Shown piece by piece: positions 39,001 through 47,870 of a stretch of DNA of 64,000 nucleotides. The translations under genes and the position numbers were made by a program. Position 1 is the stretch's first letter, and each line of letters begins with the position of its first letter. The notes beneath the pieces were generated by a model. That model did not search any database. It saw nothing but the letters and a program-made list of their open reading frames with translations, and was not told where the DNA came from. The stretch comes from Synanceia verrucosa (Eukaryota > Chordata > Actinopteri > Perciformes > Synanceiidae). The stretch lies in assembly GCA_029721515.1 (NCBI GenBank), contig CM056556.1, positions 13,722,098-13,786,097 of the forward strand, in the 5' to 3' direction.

Positions 39001-42000
39001 TCAGTCAAAAAAAACTGCAGAACTGCAGGACTTGAAACTGCAAGCTTGTTTTTGTGAAATGGTCGTCTGTTTTATAATCGTCTGGCCTGTGCATGGACTG
39101 CTAGATATCCTTGTGCATGCAATTCATTCATGTGAACAAAAATCTGGATCAGATGCAAGAAGCACTGAAGAGATGCCCTCCCTGTGCTTTTCAGCCTGCA
39201 GATGTTCCTAAACCTGTGAGTGCACCTGGCCCAGTCCTCAAAGCCAATTCCCTCAGCAACCTGGAGCAGGAGAAATCCACCTATAGGTATGTATTCCTCA
39301 TTATAGCGCCTCGGGTAGCAGAGGAGTAAAGGAACACTCTACAATCCTTGCAAAGGCATCTTGGAATTTAACTATTGTTGTCTAAGCTCCATCTAGTGGA
39401 CATAAGTCACTGTACAGCAACATTCCAGTGTGCTGTGCAGGATACAAAATGCTTCAAAAGGCCAACCCTGTTTCCCAAATAATTGTTTTGTGGCATGCAA
39501 TATGCATACAACTAGGACCTGACCCTCTTGTATATCCACTGTGCAGAGGATCAGGTTTATGGATAAGAATAATCAGAAAAGCATGCTGGCTTACAGTTTG
39601 CTAAATATGACTGGATGTAGCAGGACTTCCTGGTGTTTTTTTCATAATATATTTGACATAAAATGTATTAGAACATAGTGGGGGGGGGCTTTAGGCCAAT
39701 CCTACAGTCTGTCCCTGCTGTTTCAGTCTATGCAGCGGTTTTACTTGTTTCTTTTCTTTTTGCTTCCTCTGCAGAGCCCCTGAGCCACAGAAGCCTCATA
39801 CTAAACCCCTGGATGATGTAATGCGTTCCAATCACTATGACCAAGATGAAGATGAGGAGTACTATAGGAAGCAGTTGTCCTACTTTGACCGTCGTAGCTT
39901 TGACAGCAAGGCCATGGGCCAGCCCAGTCCTGGCATCAACCGCTTCCACGATGTGCCCAAACCAGCTCAACTGTCATACCCATACAACAGGTAGAACTAC
40001 ACACACCTGTTGGCTCATATACAAAATTCCTGAGCTCCGTAGTTACACCCACTGCAGAATCATAAATGTCTTTGGTAACTGTATTTTCTCTGTCTGCCGA
40101 CTGTAGAGTTGAGTCTGTAGAGAAGGTGAGTCCAGTGGAGAAAAGATATGACCCTTTGCCCCAAATCAGCCCATCAACACAGTATGGGCCTCCAGTGTCC
40201 GCCATCCCACCCAACACACTGCCCAAGCTCAGCCCCAATGAAGGTGAGCACTCAGACCTTTACTTTCCTTCTTTCTTATAAACTTCATGCCTTTCTTCCT
40301 TTGCAATTTCCTTTAAGTCCCAGGTGAAGCCTTTAATAGTTATATACAGTGCTTATCAACTGAATGTTTCTGTAATGGTCCATTACAGGAATTTTCAAAT
40401 TTACTGTTTTACAAAAAAAACAGAAAAATATTACAAAGCACATTATTATTTCTTGATTGAGATGATAAATAACAGTAATGCACCTGCATTCATGAACAGA
40501 AAATATGTTTAATGTATGTTGTTGTCACTGTAACAATGCAATATAATAGTCAAATTCTGTATTGAAGTGATTGTATCTACCTTATGTTTCCAGCGAACTC
40601 TATACCCGAGCCGTTGAGTTCACCCAATCCCAAACCTGAGCTGCCAGCTCTCAGGCCGGCCAGCAGGGATGAACCCACACCAGGTGGCTACCTGCCCCCA
40701 AGGGGCCTACCTGACAAATCCCCGGTCAATGGCACTGATACAGCACCGCCAAAGACGCTGGGCGCTCCCATTCCAACTAGTTATAACCGCTACATCCCCA
40801 AGCCGTACACCAGCTCTGCCCGCCCCTTTGAGCGCAAATTTGAGAGCCCCAAGTTCAACCACAACCTGCTGCCCAACGACACACTGGTGAAGACGGATCT
40901 CCTCAGTAAGCCCAGTGTGGTGAGCAACAGCGGCGGGAAGCCTCAGCTGTCACCACAGCCTATGGACCATGACAGTGGCCTGGACACCTTCACACGCACC
41001 ATGGACAACAGGCCCAAATACCAGCACAATAACATCAACGCCATCCCCAAGGCCATCCCTGTAAGGTGAGGAGAAGCTCATGAATCTTCACTTCCAACAG
41101 CTCTGAAGGTAATCACTGAGCTGCCGAAAGACAGAAAGAGACGTATTTGTTCACACAGGGTTCGCTGTTGTATTGTCTGCTGTGCGTTATCCTTTTGACT
41201 GATGATGTTAACTTCTGTGCCTCCGTCCCTCAGCCCCAGCACGCTGGATGATGATGAAGAGGATGAAGGACACACAGTAGTGGCCACCGCCCGGGGGATC
41301 TTCAACTGTAACGGAGGAGTCCTGAGCTCTATCGAGACAGGCGTCAGCATCATCATCCCCCAGGGTGCCATCCCAGAGAGTGTGGAGCAGGAGATTTACT
41401 TCAAGGTGTGCCGGGACAACAGCATCCTGCCCCCCCTTGACAAGGAGAAAGGTCAGCTGTTTCTTTGTATCCTGAATGTTAAAGAACTGAGTTTACAACA
41501 CCCTGAGAGAAAAACACACTTGAAGTTATATATTAACCTGGGAAACAAGATAGTTTAACCCAACATCAGAGGAAGTTTTAGCAGCTTTTATTGGATATAT
41601 ATAGATTTAGAAGACAAGATCCCTTTTCCACTCTGATGTTATTTATGCACATTATGCACACACACACACGCGCAGTTTTGAAATATACCCACTATACACA
41701 TACATTAATATGCGGGAGTTGTCCATAGACATTATAATGCCTACAATACTATGCAGGAATACGTTTGCTACCAACTATAGAAAGAAATGCTGTACAGTTT
41801 CAGGAATAAATATGAATTATTCCTCGTCTGTGTGTCACATTGTTCACTGTACAATGAAACAAACAGGCAAGATGGTGGTTACACAGTTACACCTAAATAC
41901 AATAATATGCATGTCAGCCGTTAAATTTAGTATTGTTTTTTTTTAATTAACATTAAGCACCAGGACAGTGTGGCACTTAAACTCTTTGAGTGCCATTGAC

Positions 42001-44218
42001 GAATTACACTGTCAAAGTGTTTTTTGTTACAGCGGGTCACTGATCATGGTCTCCCGCAGCCTGTCAGTAATTTCGGGGCTTCTGTGATTTGTAGTCGGTT
42101 AATATGCGCCACGGAGATCAAAGCAGGAAGTGGAGATGATCGTAATCAGAGAGCAAAACAAAAGTGATGATTTTGGTGAAAGTGGCCTCAACTCTCCTCC
42201 AGATAAAATAAGAACGGAACAAGGTTAAAAAAAAAAGTTTGTTTTTTTCATGATGAAATAGAGTCTCTTCTTTCATTTGAGCTACTCTGTGTTTTCAGAG
42301 ACATGGTACAAAATATGCTGTGGGTCTTGAAATATGACTGAAAAATGGGCAAAAACGCTGGCACAAAGCACTTTCGGTTTTAAAAAAACGGCTGCCACTC
42401 AAAGAGTTAATTAAGCTGGCTGTCTGCCTCTTGATTGGGTAATAAATAATCCAGTGTGCTGATTAATTCTGTATGTTTAATTTGTGGAGTTTAAACCTTG
42501 TTGTGTGTCTGTGCAGGAGAAACGCTGCTAAGTCCGCTGGTGATGTGTGGCCCGCATGGACTCAAGTTCCTGAAGCCGGTGGAGCTGCGCTTACCTCACT
42601 GTGCGTCTATGACCCCTGATGGTTGGTCTTTTGCTCTAAAATCCTCCGACTCCTCGTCGGGTACGCTGTCCTCTGTCCTTTTGGGGTCTTTGGGCTGGCT
42701 TTTGTGATTAGAGAGGAGAGTTTCTTGGTGTTTGACTCATTTTAATCATCTCATCTGTTTTCCATATTCCCCTCACTCCTTCTTCATGCATGCATTTTCA
42801 TTCTTGATATGAACTGAAGAGTCTTGTTTACTCAAATCTTTGGCTTCCTCACACTTGATGAAAAATCAGTGAAATACCACCAGCCCCTAAACATATAGTT
42901 GATTAATAGATTTGAGCCAGTCGACAGAAAATGTTTTAATTATTTTTATAATAGAGTTTGAGTATGAGTTCCCACTCAGTAATTGTTGCCATTTTTCTGT
43001 CTTGTAGGACATTAAACTGAGGGGTTTTGACTGTTGTCTGACAAAAGAATAGAATAGATTGTCCTTTATTGTCATTATACAATTTAACAACAAAATTGTA
43101 GAGCTTCTTCCTGTTCAGTGCACAAGAAAAAAAATTAAATAAGTATGAAAAATAACTATATAAATTTTAATGTAATTACTAAAATAAGTATGAAATTACA
43201 CACAAGCAATTTTAAGTGACTTGGTATGACTACATACTTTTTAAATTTTTCTCTGGGCTTTTTATAACTTTAATATGTTGTCTTAAGTGTTCGATTGTGA
43301 CAACAAATAAGCTAAGATTAGCAAGCTAGCTGTAACTGAGCTATGTAGCATGGTTATAGCGAAGGAGCTTTGTAACGTCAGCTGAAATAAAAAAAAAAAA
43401 AAAAAAGTATTGTGCTAATTCAAACCCAGCTGATTTACCAATAGAATTAGCCCAAGGAGTCTGTAATAAACAGCTTAAGCTACCCGCTCAGTTCAGGATT
43501 TTGCTATAGTGGCTATCCAGCATGTTGTCCATTTTAGCGAGTAGGCTAACGTTAGCAATATTAGCCAATATCACCATATACGTGTTTGACATACTTAGCA
43601 TGTTAGCTTACCTACTGTCCTATATATTTACTTATTCACACCATGGCAACAAAAACAGTTTTAAAAATGTTTTCATATGAAGAAACTTACATACAGTCCC
43701 TTAAACTAATCACAAAGATCATTTTTGCTTTGATCTATGCATTAAATAATTATCTGTCATGTGCAAGTATGTGCAGTTTTTGTATTATGTGCAATTTTAT
43801 AACCTATTTTCTTTTTTCACTCATCTATTTATTCATTTACTCAATCTGCAATTATTGCAAAAACTATATGTAGCACTGGCTTAGAAAATGTCCATATTGT
43901 TTTTTTCTTTATATTTATTATACTGTTTTTCTGTTCCACGAGTACCTTGAGCTTTTGACACCAAGTCAAATTCCTCGTGTGTGCAAGCACACTTGGCAAT
44001 AAAGCTCGTCTTGACTCTTGATCAGTCATGTTCTTAGTTATTTAATTTGGTTAATGACAAGTGTCAGAAAAACATGCTGTGTTTTCTTTTCAGCAGTTGA
44101 TATCATGTCTCTATTTCTTGCAGGTGATCCCAAAACCTGGCAGAACAAATCTCTCCCTGGAGACCCGAACTACCTGGTGGGTGCAAACTGTGTGTCTGTG
44201 CTCATTGACCACTTCTGA
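26963..44218 (+). CDS. tjp1: Tight junction protein 1 (ZO-1), 27 coding exons, 1739 residues
   Basis: Scaffold of the MAGUK family at tight and adherens junctions. In the family, PDZ1 binds claudins, PDZ2 dimerises with ZO proteins and connexins, PDZ3 binds JAM, the GUK region binds occludin, and the C-terminal half binds F-actin. Joined exons (listed separately) give 5220 bases including the stop with no frame break. Domains in order: PDZ1 ~9-96, a basic RS-rich linker, PDZ2 ~187-265, PDZ3 ~420-501, SH3 ~515-583, GUK-like ~610-790 (FGPIADVAREKL stands where an active kinase has its P-loop), acidic U6-type stretch ~810-880, alpha exon 920-996, proline-rich actin-binding region, and ZU5 ~1605-1739 ending LIDHF. 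ZU5 separates ZO-1 from ZO-2 and ZO-3. Length is close to human ZO-1 (about 1748). Start chosen at the Met of MEETVIWEQHTVTLHR. Teleosts often keep tjp1a and tjp1b; which one this is cannot be told here. Confidence 0.97.
27403..27527 (+). CDS. tjp1: tjp1 coding exon 2 (PDZ1)
   Basis: Residues ~17-58, APGFGFGIAISGGRDNPHFQ onward. GFGFGIAI is the carboxylate-binding loop and first strand of PDZ1. The donor is GTAAGA. Confidence 0.95.
27645..27747 (+). CDS. tjp1: tjp1 coding exon 3 (PDZ1 end)
   Basis: Residues ~58-92, ENDRVVMVNAVSMDNVEHAY onward to GKIAKI. Completes PDZ1. The donor is GTGAGT. Confidence 0.95.
27926..28241 (+). CDS. tjp1: tjp1 coding exon 4 (basic linker, start of PDZ2)
   Basis: Residues ~93-198. 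Begins TIRRKRKVHVP, passes through an acidic EEEDSYDEEIYETRSGR patch and an Arg/Ser-rich RERERSGSRERSLSPRSDRR stretch, and ends KVTLVKSRKNE at the first strand of PDZ2. Confidence 0.95.
28590..28693 (+). CDS. tjp1: tjp1 coding exon 5 (PDZ2)
   Basis: Residues ~198-232, EYGLRLASHIFVKDISPESL onward to GDVVLK. Core of PDZ2, the ZO dimerisation module. Confidence 0.95.
29234..29402 (+). CDS. tjp1: tjp1 coding exon 6 (PDZ2 end)
   Basis: Residues ~233-289, INGTVTENLSLIDAKKLIER onward. Completes PDZ2 and starts the linker. Confidence 0.95.
29517..29661 (+). CDS. tjp1: tjp1 coding exon 7 (RS-rich linker)
   Basis: Residues ~289-337, DISDIHSLASDHSNRSHDRH onward, then SRSRSPDRRSEPSDHSRHSP. Low-complexity linker conserved in ZO-1. 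Confidence 0.95.
29662..32237 (+). other. tjp1: tjp1 intron 7, with a long inverted repeat
   Basis: The largest intron of the common coding part. It holds the palindromic element at 30059-30395. The rest is unique-looking AT-rich sequence with short ORFs only. Confidence 0.7.
30059..30395. mobile_element. Foldback/MITE-like element forming a long hairpin
   Basis: Two arms of about 150 bases are inverted copies separated by about 20 bases (30222-30242). In the left arm TTTTCAGGGTTGGTCAGAAG (from ~30170) pairs with CTTCTGACCAACCCTGAAAA (from ~30283); CCTACCTTAAAACTGAT pairs with its complement near 30262. Outer parts (GAGGTTATG, GTTTGTTTGT) also pair. It resembles dispersed foldback repeats containing GGAGGTTATG; the class is uncertain. 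Confidence 0.8.
32238..32371 (+). CDS. tjp1: tjp1 coding exon 8 (linker)
   Basis: Residues ~337-382, SHRSRDDERLSKPASTPVKL onward to LPPLP. Matches the human phrase around SRDEERISKP. Phase continues correctly from exon 7. Confidence 0.92.
32844..32949 (+). CDS. tjp1: tjp1 coding exon 9 (linker before PDZ3)
   Basis: Residues ~382-417, EPKPVYAQPGQPDVDLPVSP onward, a ZO-1 signature stretch. Confidence 0.95.
33366..33516 (+). CDS. tjp1: tjp1 coding exon 10 (PDZ3)
   Basis: Residues ~417-467, PSMKLVKFKKGESVGLRLAG onward to GDQILR. First half of PDZ3. Confidence 0.97.
34127..34235 (+). CDS. tjp1: tjp1 coding exon 11 (PDZ3 end)
   Basis: Residues ~468-504, VNNVDFANIIREEAVLFLLD onward to AQKKKD. Completes PDZ3. 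Confidence 0.97.
34324..34543 (+). CDS. tjp1: tjp1 coding exon 12 (SH3)
   Basis: Residues ~504-577, VYRRIVESDVGDSFYIRTHF onward, then FNKGEVFRVVDTLYNGKLGS. SH3 domain of the PDZ3-SH3-GUK core. Confidence 0.97.
34797..34981 (+). CDS. tjp1: tjp1 coding exon 13 (U5 hinge between SH3 and GUK)
   Basis: Residues ~577-639, AEQLSSVQYTLPKTAGGDRA onward, with FWRFRGLRSSKRNLRKSRED. The basic hinge is nearly identical to mammalian ZO-1. Confidence 0.97.
35075..35170 (+). CDS. tjp1: tjp1 coding exon 14 (GUK-like)
   Basis: Residues ~639-671, AGFLRPVVIFGPIADVAREK onward. The P-loop glycine/lysine signature of active guanylate kinases is absent, as is usual for MAGUK proteins. Confidence 0.96.
35259..35341 (+). 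CDS. tjp1: tjp1 coding exon 15 (GUK-like)
   Basis: Residues ~671-698, SEPRDAGTDQRSSGIIRLHT onward to KQIIDR. The donor GTGAGT begins at 35342. Confidence 0.96.
35440..35650 (+). CDS. tjp1: tjp1 coding exon 16 (GUK-like)
   Basis: Residues ~699-769, DKHAVLDITPNAVDRLNYAQ onward, including WYPIVVFLNPD and RLCPESRKSARKLYE. Confidence 0.97.
35734..35834 (+). CDS. tjp1: tjp1 coding exon 17 (GUK-like end)
   Basis: Residues ~769-802, TINLNNMNDGWYGALKETIQ onward to VWVSEGK. Confidence 0.97.
35934..36284 (+). CDS. tjp1: tjp1 coding exon 18 (acidic region after GUK)
   Basis: Residues 803-919. Contains the conserved DDLDIHDDRLSYLSAPGSEY and DYEDTDTEGGAYTDQELDET stretches, the acidic U6-type region that modulates GUK-occludin binding in the family. 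Confidence 0.97.
36285..36597 (+). other. tjp1: Intron upstream of the alpha cassette exon
   Basis: 313-base intron. The pyrimidine tract before the acceptor at 36597 is poor (CTTAACGATACTTCACAG), consistent with a weak, regulated splice site. Confidence 0.5.
36598..36828 (+). CDS. tjp1: tjp1 coding exon 19 (alpha-type cassette exon)
   Basis: Residues 920-996, 77 codons, in phase at both ends, so it can be skipped without a frameshift. The position (between the exon ending AAPQQ and the one beginning MYKKD) and size match the 80-residue alpha exon of mammalian ZO-1, which defines the alpha-plus and alpha-minus isoforms. The sequence itself is diverged: proline- and alanine-rich (PPPVVVPPAVEQP, EEPPAAAAAPQAG). 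Confidence 0.85.
36829..37846 (+). other. tjp1: Intron downstream of the alpha cassette exon
   Basis: About 1.0 kb. The donor is GTACCC, weaker than the other tjp1 donors. No repeat or gene recognised. Confidence 0.55.
37847..38704 (+). CDS. tjp1: tjp1 coding exon 20 (large proline/tyrosine-rich exon)
   Basis: Residues 997-1282. Begins MYKKDLYNMEDPVRINHGLK. It is rich in PPYDQ/GYD/RYDE repeats and ends with the conserved EDPAMKPQSVLNRVKMFENK phrase. The family's F-actin-binding region lies here. A 174-codon frame on the opposite strand is a composition artefact. Confidence 0.97.
39195..39286 (+). CDS. tjp1: tjp1 coding exon 21
   Basis: Residues ~1283-1313, PADVPKPVSAPGPVLKANSL onward. Weakly conserved, but the acceptor (TTTTCAG), donor (GTATGT) and phase all fit. 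Confidence 0.88.
39775..39990 (+). CDS. tjp1: tjp1 coding exon 22
   Basis: Residues ~1313-1385. Carries the conserved MRSNHYDQDEDEEYYRKQLS and YFDRRSFDSK phrases of ZO-1. Confidence 0.97.
40107..40243 (+). CDS. tjp1: tjp1 coding exon 23
   Basis: Residues ~1385-1431, VESVEKVSPVEKRYDPLPQI onward. Corresponds to the GEKRYEPIQ part of mammalian ZO-1. Confidence 0.93.
40594..41065 (+). CDS. tjp1: tjp1 coding exon 24
   Basis: Residues ~1431-1588. Contains PDKSPVNGTD, YTSSARPFERKFESPKFNHN and ends AIPKAIPV, all ZO-1 landmarks. Confidence 0.97.
41234..41451 (+). CDS. tjp1: tjp1 coding exon 25 (ZU5 start)
   Basis: Residues ~1588-1661. The acidic DDDEEDEGHTVVATARGIFN leads into the ZU5 domain (SIETGVSIIIPQGAIPESVE, EIYFKVCRDNSILPPLDKEK). 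Confidence 0.97.
41452..42516 (+). other. tjp1: tjp1 intron 25, containing MITE copy C
   Basis: Contains a complete MITE with TTAA ends (41981-42406). The remainder is AT-rich and unremarkable. Confidence 0.7.
41981..42406 (+). mobile_element. MITE copy C, complete, TTAA-flanked
   Basis: About 426 bases with inverted ends: CTCTTTGAGTGCCA on the left, and GCCACTCAAAGAG on the right. The left end directly follows TTAA (41977-41980) and the right end is followed by TTAATTAA (42407-42414). A TTAA target-site duplication is typical of piggyBac-type elements. There is no coding capacity. It is the best preserved of four related copies in this window. Confidence 0.8.
42517..42660 (+). CDS. tjp1: tjp1 coding exon 26 (ZU5)
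   Basis: Residues ~1661-1709, ETLLSPLVMCGPHGLKFLKP onward, VELRLPHC, then ASMTPDGWSFALKSSDSSSG, a conserved loop. The donor GTACGC at 42661 is weaker than the rest but gives the conserved junction. Confidence 0.95.
42661..44123 (+). other. tjp1: tjp1 intron 26, with remnants of retroposon tails
   Basis: About 1.46 kb. Holds a sequence near 43055-43130 (CCTTTATTGTCATTATACAA), an A-tract near 43388, and near 43960-44015 a stretch (AATTCCTCGTGTGTGCAAGC, ACTTGGCAATAAAGCTCGTC) typical of fish non-LTR retrotransposon 3' ends. No coding exon. Confidence 0.6.
43955..44020 (+). repeat. Non-LTR retrotransposon 3'-end-like remnant
   Basis: CAAATTCCTCGTGTGTGCAA followed by CACTTGGCAATAAAGCTC and imperfect TCTTGACTCTTGATC repeats. 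This tail is common at the 3' end of fish non-LTR elements. The upstream part cannot be traced. Confidence 0.5.
44124..44218 (+). CDS. tjp1: tjp1 coding exon 27 (ZU5 end, stop codon)
   Basis: Residues ~1709-1739, DPKTWQNKSLPGDPNYLVGA onward, ending CVSVLIDHF and TGA at 44216-44218. Confidence 0.97.
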
Positions 44219-44477
44219 AGAGGGCGACAGCTGGCCTGTTACTGAATGTGATAAACGGGGGACATCAGTTGTTCCAGCCATGCTCCTTCCACCGTGAAGG
44301 GGTGCACGATGCTCGATGAAGTACGAACCTGATACTCTCACGTTGTTTACTGTGCCCAAAACTTAAAAACGAAAAAAACTACACACACAAGGAGAGAGTC
44401 GGAGGAGTCCAGCATCCTCAACGCTGTACTCTTGTTCTTTTCTTTCTTTTTTTCCGGTGCTTTCAAGGCTTGCAAAA

Positions 44478-44483
44478 AATAAA
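44478..44483 (+). terminator. tjp1: Candidate proximal polyadenylation signal of tjp1
   Basis: Single AATAAA 260 bases after the stop codon. Confidence 0.4.
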
Positions 44484-45484
44484 GATTAAAACAAGTAATT
44501 TAAACAAAGGAACTGAAGTTGGAATGCATGACCAGTGCCACAGACTGAATAATCTTGTTTTCACATTTTTAGCTCATTTTCTACAAGGTCAGAGCAGTGC
44601 AGGAAAAAGGAGAATTTTGGAAACCAGTTTAATATTGCAATGGGATTTTTGCATACTGTAAAAAAAAAAAAAAACAAACAAAAAAAACTCACAAACACCA
44701 AAGTTGGTATATGCAGAACTTTTGTTTGTGAGTTCTGTGGTCATGCGTTTCACTCATGAAGGATCTGTGGACTTAAGAAACGCTGAGCTTGACTCATGAA
44801 GGAAGTCATAGGCACCGTAAAGATGAAAAAAAAATAAGAATGAAGGTTAAGTATTAGTATCTGATGCCCATTTGTTCTGATGGGACGCTCTGTTTAAAAC
44901 TGATGTTTTGTAGCAATGTTTTACCGTAGATAAATATACTGACTTGATTTTACAAACTCCTGCTGTCTAGAGATCTATGCATGTGCTATGACTCAGGTCC
45001 AGAAGCCTGCTACTACTAAGTTCAACACATGAAAACCCCATCGTACACTGCAAGCAGTGATGCCTTATCTGCATATTAACTTTTCAGTGAAACTTTAAAA
45101 CATCGGATCCTTCAGTTATAGCAATCACTACGGAAGAAAAAGTTGTCTCTGCATTTTTCTCATGAACAGTGAACTTGGATTTAGCACACGAGAATAATTG
45201 AGGCTGATGAAAAGGTATGCTTTCTTTTACTGCTATGCATATGAAGTCTGAGGAAATACAAAAGCTAGAAGATGTTTAAATTGTGGCTGTACATATTGCT
45301 AGTATATGGCCTTGGTTCTCTGTAAATGAACTTTTATACATCTTTGTTATTTTGTATAAAAGAGAAAATGTTTGTTAAAAAAAGAGAAGCGGTTACATTG
45401 GTTATGTTTGTATTCTGGTTATACCCCTGAGCCTTGGAACTGACATAAGCAGTAATAAGTCTGACTTTTCTACCAACATATATA

Positions 45485-45501
45485 CACACACACACACACA
45501 C
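45485..45501. repeat. Short (CA)n tract
   Basis: About eight CA units inside the tjp1 3' UTR. Confidence 0.9.
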
Positions 45502-45856
45502 TACTTAAGGCATTTTTAACAGTCAGAAAAGTTTTTATTCTTATTTACAAACTAGAGAAGTGCTTGGTTTAAATGATTTTAAAAGATGTACTTGAGGGGG
45601 TCTGCTGTGAAGAGTGGTCCCTTCCTTTATTTGTGATACTGGATGCCGTATTGTGTGCCCTGAAATGTATTTTTGTACTAATAGACAATTTATTATGGCA
45701 CATCAGTACTATTTTCTTTTGATATGATAACACTGCTTCAACCCAACACAAGTTTATTTTCCTGTGTGGCTGACATTTTTATTTATTTTGATTTTTCTTC
45801 AGTTCAACTTGTTTTTTCCCCCCTTTGCGACACATTTCTAAGTATACCACTGTATT

Positions 45857-45866
45857 AATAAATAAA
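45857..45866 (+). terminator. tjp1: Candidate distal polyadenylation signal of tjp1
   Basis: Two overlapping AATAAA hexamers about 1.6 kb after the stop codon, followed by T/G-rich sequence (GGATTAGTTTGTTGTGTCG). Confidence 0.6.
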
Positions 45867-45890
45867 TTCATTTTTAAAGTAACCGCTGCC

Positions 45891-47109
45891 TGGATTAGTT
45901 TGTTGTGTCGATTCAAAACTTCCAGATGTTTTGACACACCCAGACTGTTTTTCTGCCAAACTGCTCAAATGATTCCTTTGTGGTTTATGAAGTTGGCAGC
46001 TGTATTGTCTGTAGTGAACTTTTGATGCAAGTTGTCTGTCATTCACAGATTTACTCCACATGTAAACTCAGTGAACTGAACTGTCAGATGGATTACACTT
46101 AGATAAATATAGAGCTGTCCTCACACCATGATTAACTTTTTCAAGAAATTTTGACATTCTTTACTGTTTTTTTTAAAATGTTTACTATGTCCTAGTTTAC
46201 TATTCTTTGTGATCCCACCAAAAGACAACACTGAGAGGAAACTTTTATGTTAGCTTAACAATTTATCAAGAAAAAAATCCCTCTCCAAATATAAAACATG
46301 AAATTTACTGGAGGAATGTCCACAGGATTCATCCAACTAAGAAAAAGTTCTCACTTATGTTAAGTAAACCAACAAAACAATGGAGTGAAGTCCTCCGTTC
46401 AAAATGCAAACATGCAAGTGAGGAAACCAAACTCACTCAAAGGCAGGTTGGGAAAAAAGAGACATGTAAGAGGTCTACTGAGTCCATTAAGTCCATGCTC
46501 AGTGGGTGTGTGCTCAAGGTTTCAAGTTTCCACATTACACTAGTGGACTGGACCAGATGGCTTCTAACACAGGTGTAACAGTCAAACAGTCAAGTAAAAT
46601 AACAATAAAAAACACATTTAAGTCAGTGAGGGCGGCAACGAAGTTTAACAGATATCAAAAGTGTTTATTTTCTGGGCTTTTTGAAACCAAATCAATACTT
46701 TTGTCATGTGTGTCAGATGACTAAGCTTGTGACAAAGTCTGCCAGTCAATTCCTGTCAAAGGTTACGTTCGTCATTTACCCCAGCAGAGTCAGAAAATAA
46801 ATCTGTCCATTACTGTGGTTGACAACCAAAAGAACAACACACACCCTCACTATCATTACACGATAAGCTGGAGACTAACACTGTGTTACTGCTCACAAGC
46901 TGACAAAGCAAAGACTGACTGTACATAATATCAGTGCAAAGGTTCACTGATAAACCCACAACAGATTACACCAATGTGTGAAATAAGTAGGTTTTAAAAA
47001 GTTCACGGACGTGTAATATCTGACGTTGTTGTTTCAGTCTGATGCAGATAATCAGCTCTAAAAAAAAGTACATTTTGGCTTAAAACAAAAAATTTACTAT
47101 TTTCATAAA
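45891..47109. other. Convergent intergenic region between tjp1 and slc27a2 copy 1
   Basis: About 1.2 kb of AT-rich sequence with short ORFs only. Both flanking genes end here, in opposite orientation. A minus-strand AATAAA near 46660 could extend the slc27a2 UTR into it. Confidence 0.6.
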
Positions 47110-47693
47110 ACCAGAGTTTATTTATTAAAACACTTTAAGACACTTTAAGACATTCCTATGTGTCTATATTGTCAGTAATATGGAATTAATTTACAAACTG
47201 TAGAGATGCACAGTAGTTGTGTTAATAAAAAAAAAAAAAACCCTCCTATTATCTTTGGGGTTTGGGGCTTGACATATTTTAATATTTTAAAACTTTTTAT
47301 GAGACATCTGGTCAAATATGATGATGTCCTGCATACATGCATTATTTCTTATCTTAGGCCCATAAACCTTTATACGCATACCTGCAGAAATTTGAGAGGC
47401 CCTGTTATTTCCCATTTTCTGACGATGAGTTTTAGTTGCAGCTTTTTCACAGTGAAAATTATTTAGAGGAGAATGGATGTGTATTTAAAGAGGTATTTAG
47501 GTGGTCAAAGAAACAAACAGTACCTCACTCATAAAACAGGATAAATTGACCCCAGGGATAAAACATAACATGATGTAACATTTCTGACTCAGTCAGTCCC
47601 TGAGATTAGTTGAGCGTCACACACAAGGTCCATTAATGAGATGTTACATCTTTGTAAACTGATAGGTTGTGTGGTACAGCACAAGTTTCTGTG
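47110..47693 (-). other. slc27a2: slc27a2 copy 1 3' UTR
   Basis: Downstream of the TAA at 47694-47696. Overlapping AATAAA signals on the minus strand at 47117-47126 set the likely end. An A14 tract on the plus strand lies near 47226. Confidence 0.5.
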
Positions 47694-47870
47694 TTAGAGC
47701 TTGATTTCCCTAGAAGAGATCGCTCTATAGATGTCCTCAGTCAGGGGAACGTACATCTTCCTCTCAGGATCTAAAAAGTATAAAGGGTCTTCGATGTGAG
47801 CTGGGTTGAATCCCTCCTCCACCAACTTCACTTTCTTCAGCTTGAATGTTCCCGTCATCTCCAGGCAGGG
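47694..47870 (-). CDS. slc27a2: slc27a2 copy 1 exon 10 (stop codon)
   Basis: Residues 563-620, PCLEMTGTFKLKKVKLVEEG onward, FNPAHIEDPLYFLDPERKMY, ending REIKL and TAA. Confidence 0.96.
   Translation of the reverse strand, partial: PCLEMTGTFKLKKVKLVEEGFNPAHIEDPLYFLDPERKMYVPLTEDIYRAISSREIKL

Larger units (their letters stand above)
38705..40593 (+). other. tjp1: Introns around tjp1 exons 21-23
   Basis: Introns 38705-39194, 39287-39774 and 40244-40593. Only a G9 run near 39680 and A-rich tracts are visible. Confidence 0.55.
44219..45890 (+). other. tjp1: tjp1 3' UTR
   Basis: Follows the stop codon. An early AATAAA occurs at 44478-44483 and overlapping signals (AATAAATAAA) lie at 45857-45866, so a short and a long 3' UTR are both possible. 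Contains A-rich tracts near 44660 and 44826 and a short CA run at 45485-45501. The end point is inferred. Confidence 0.6.
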
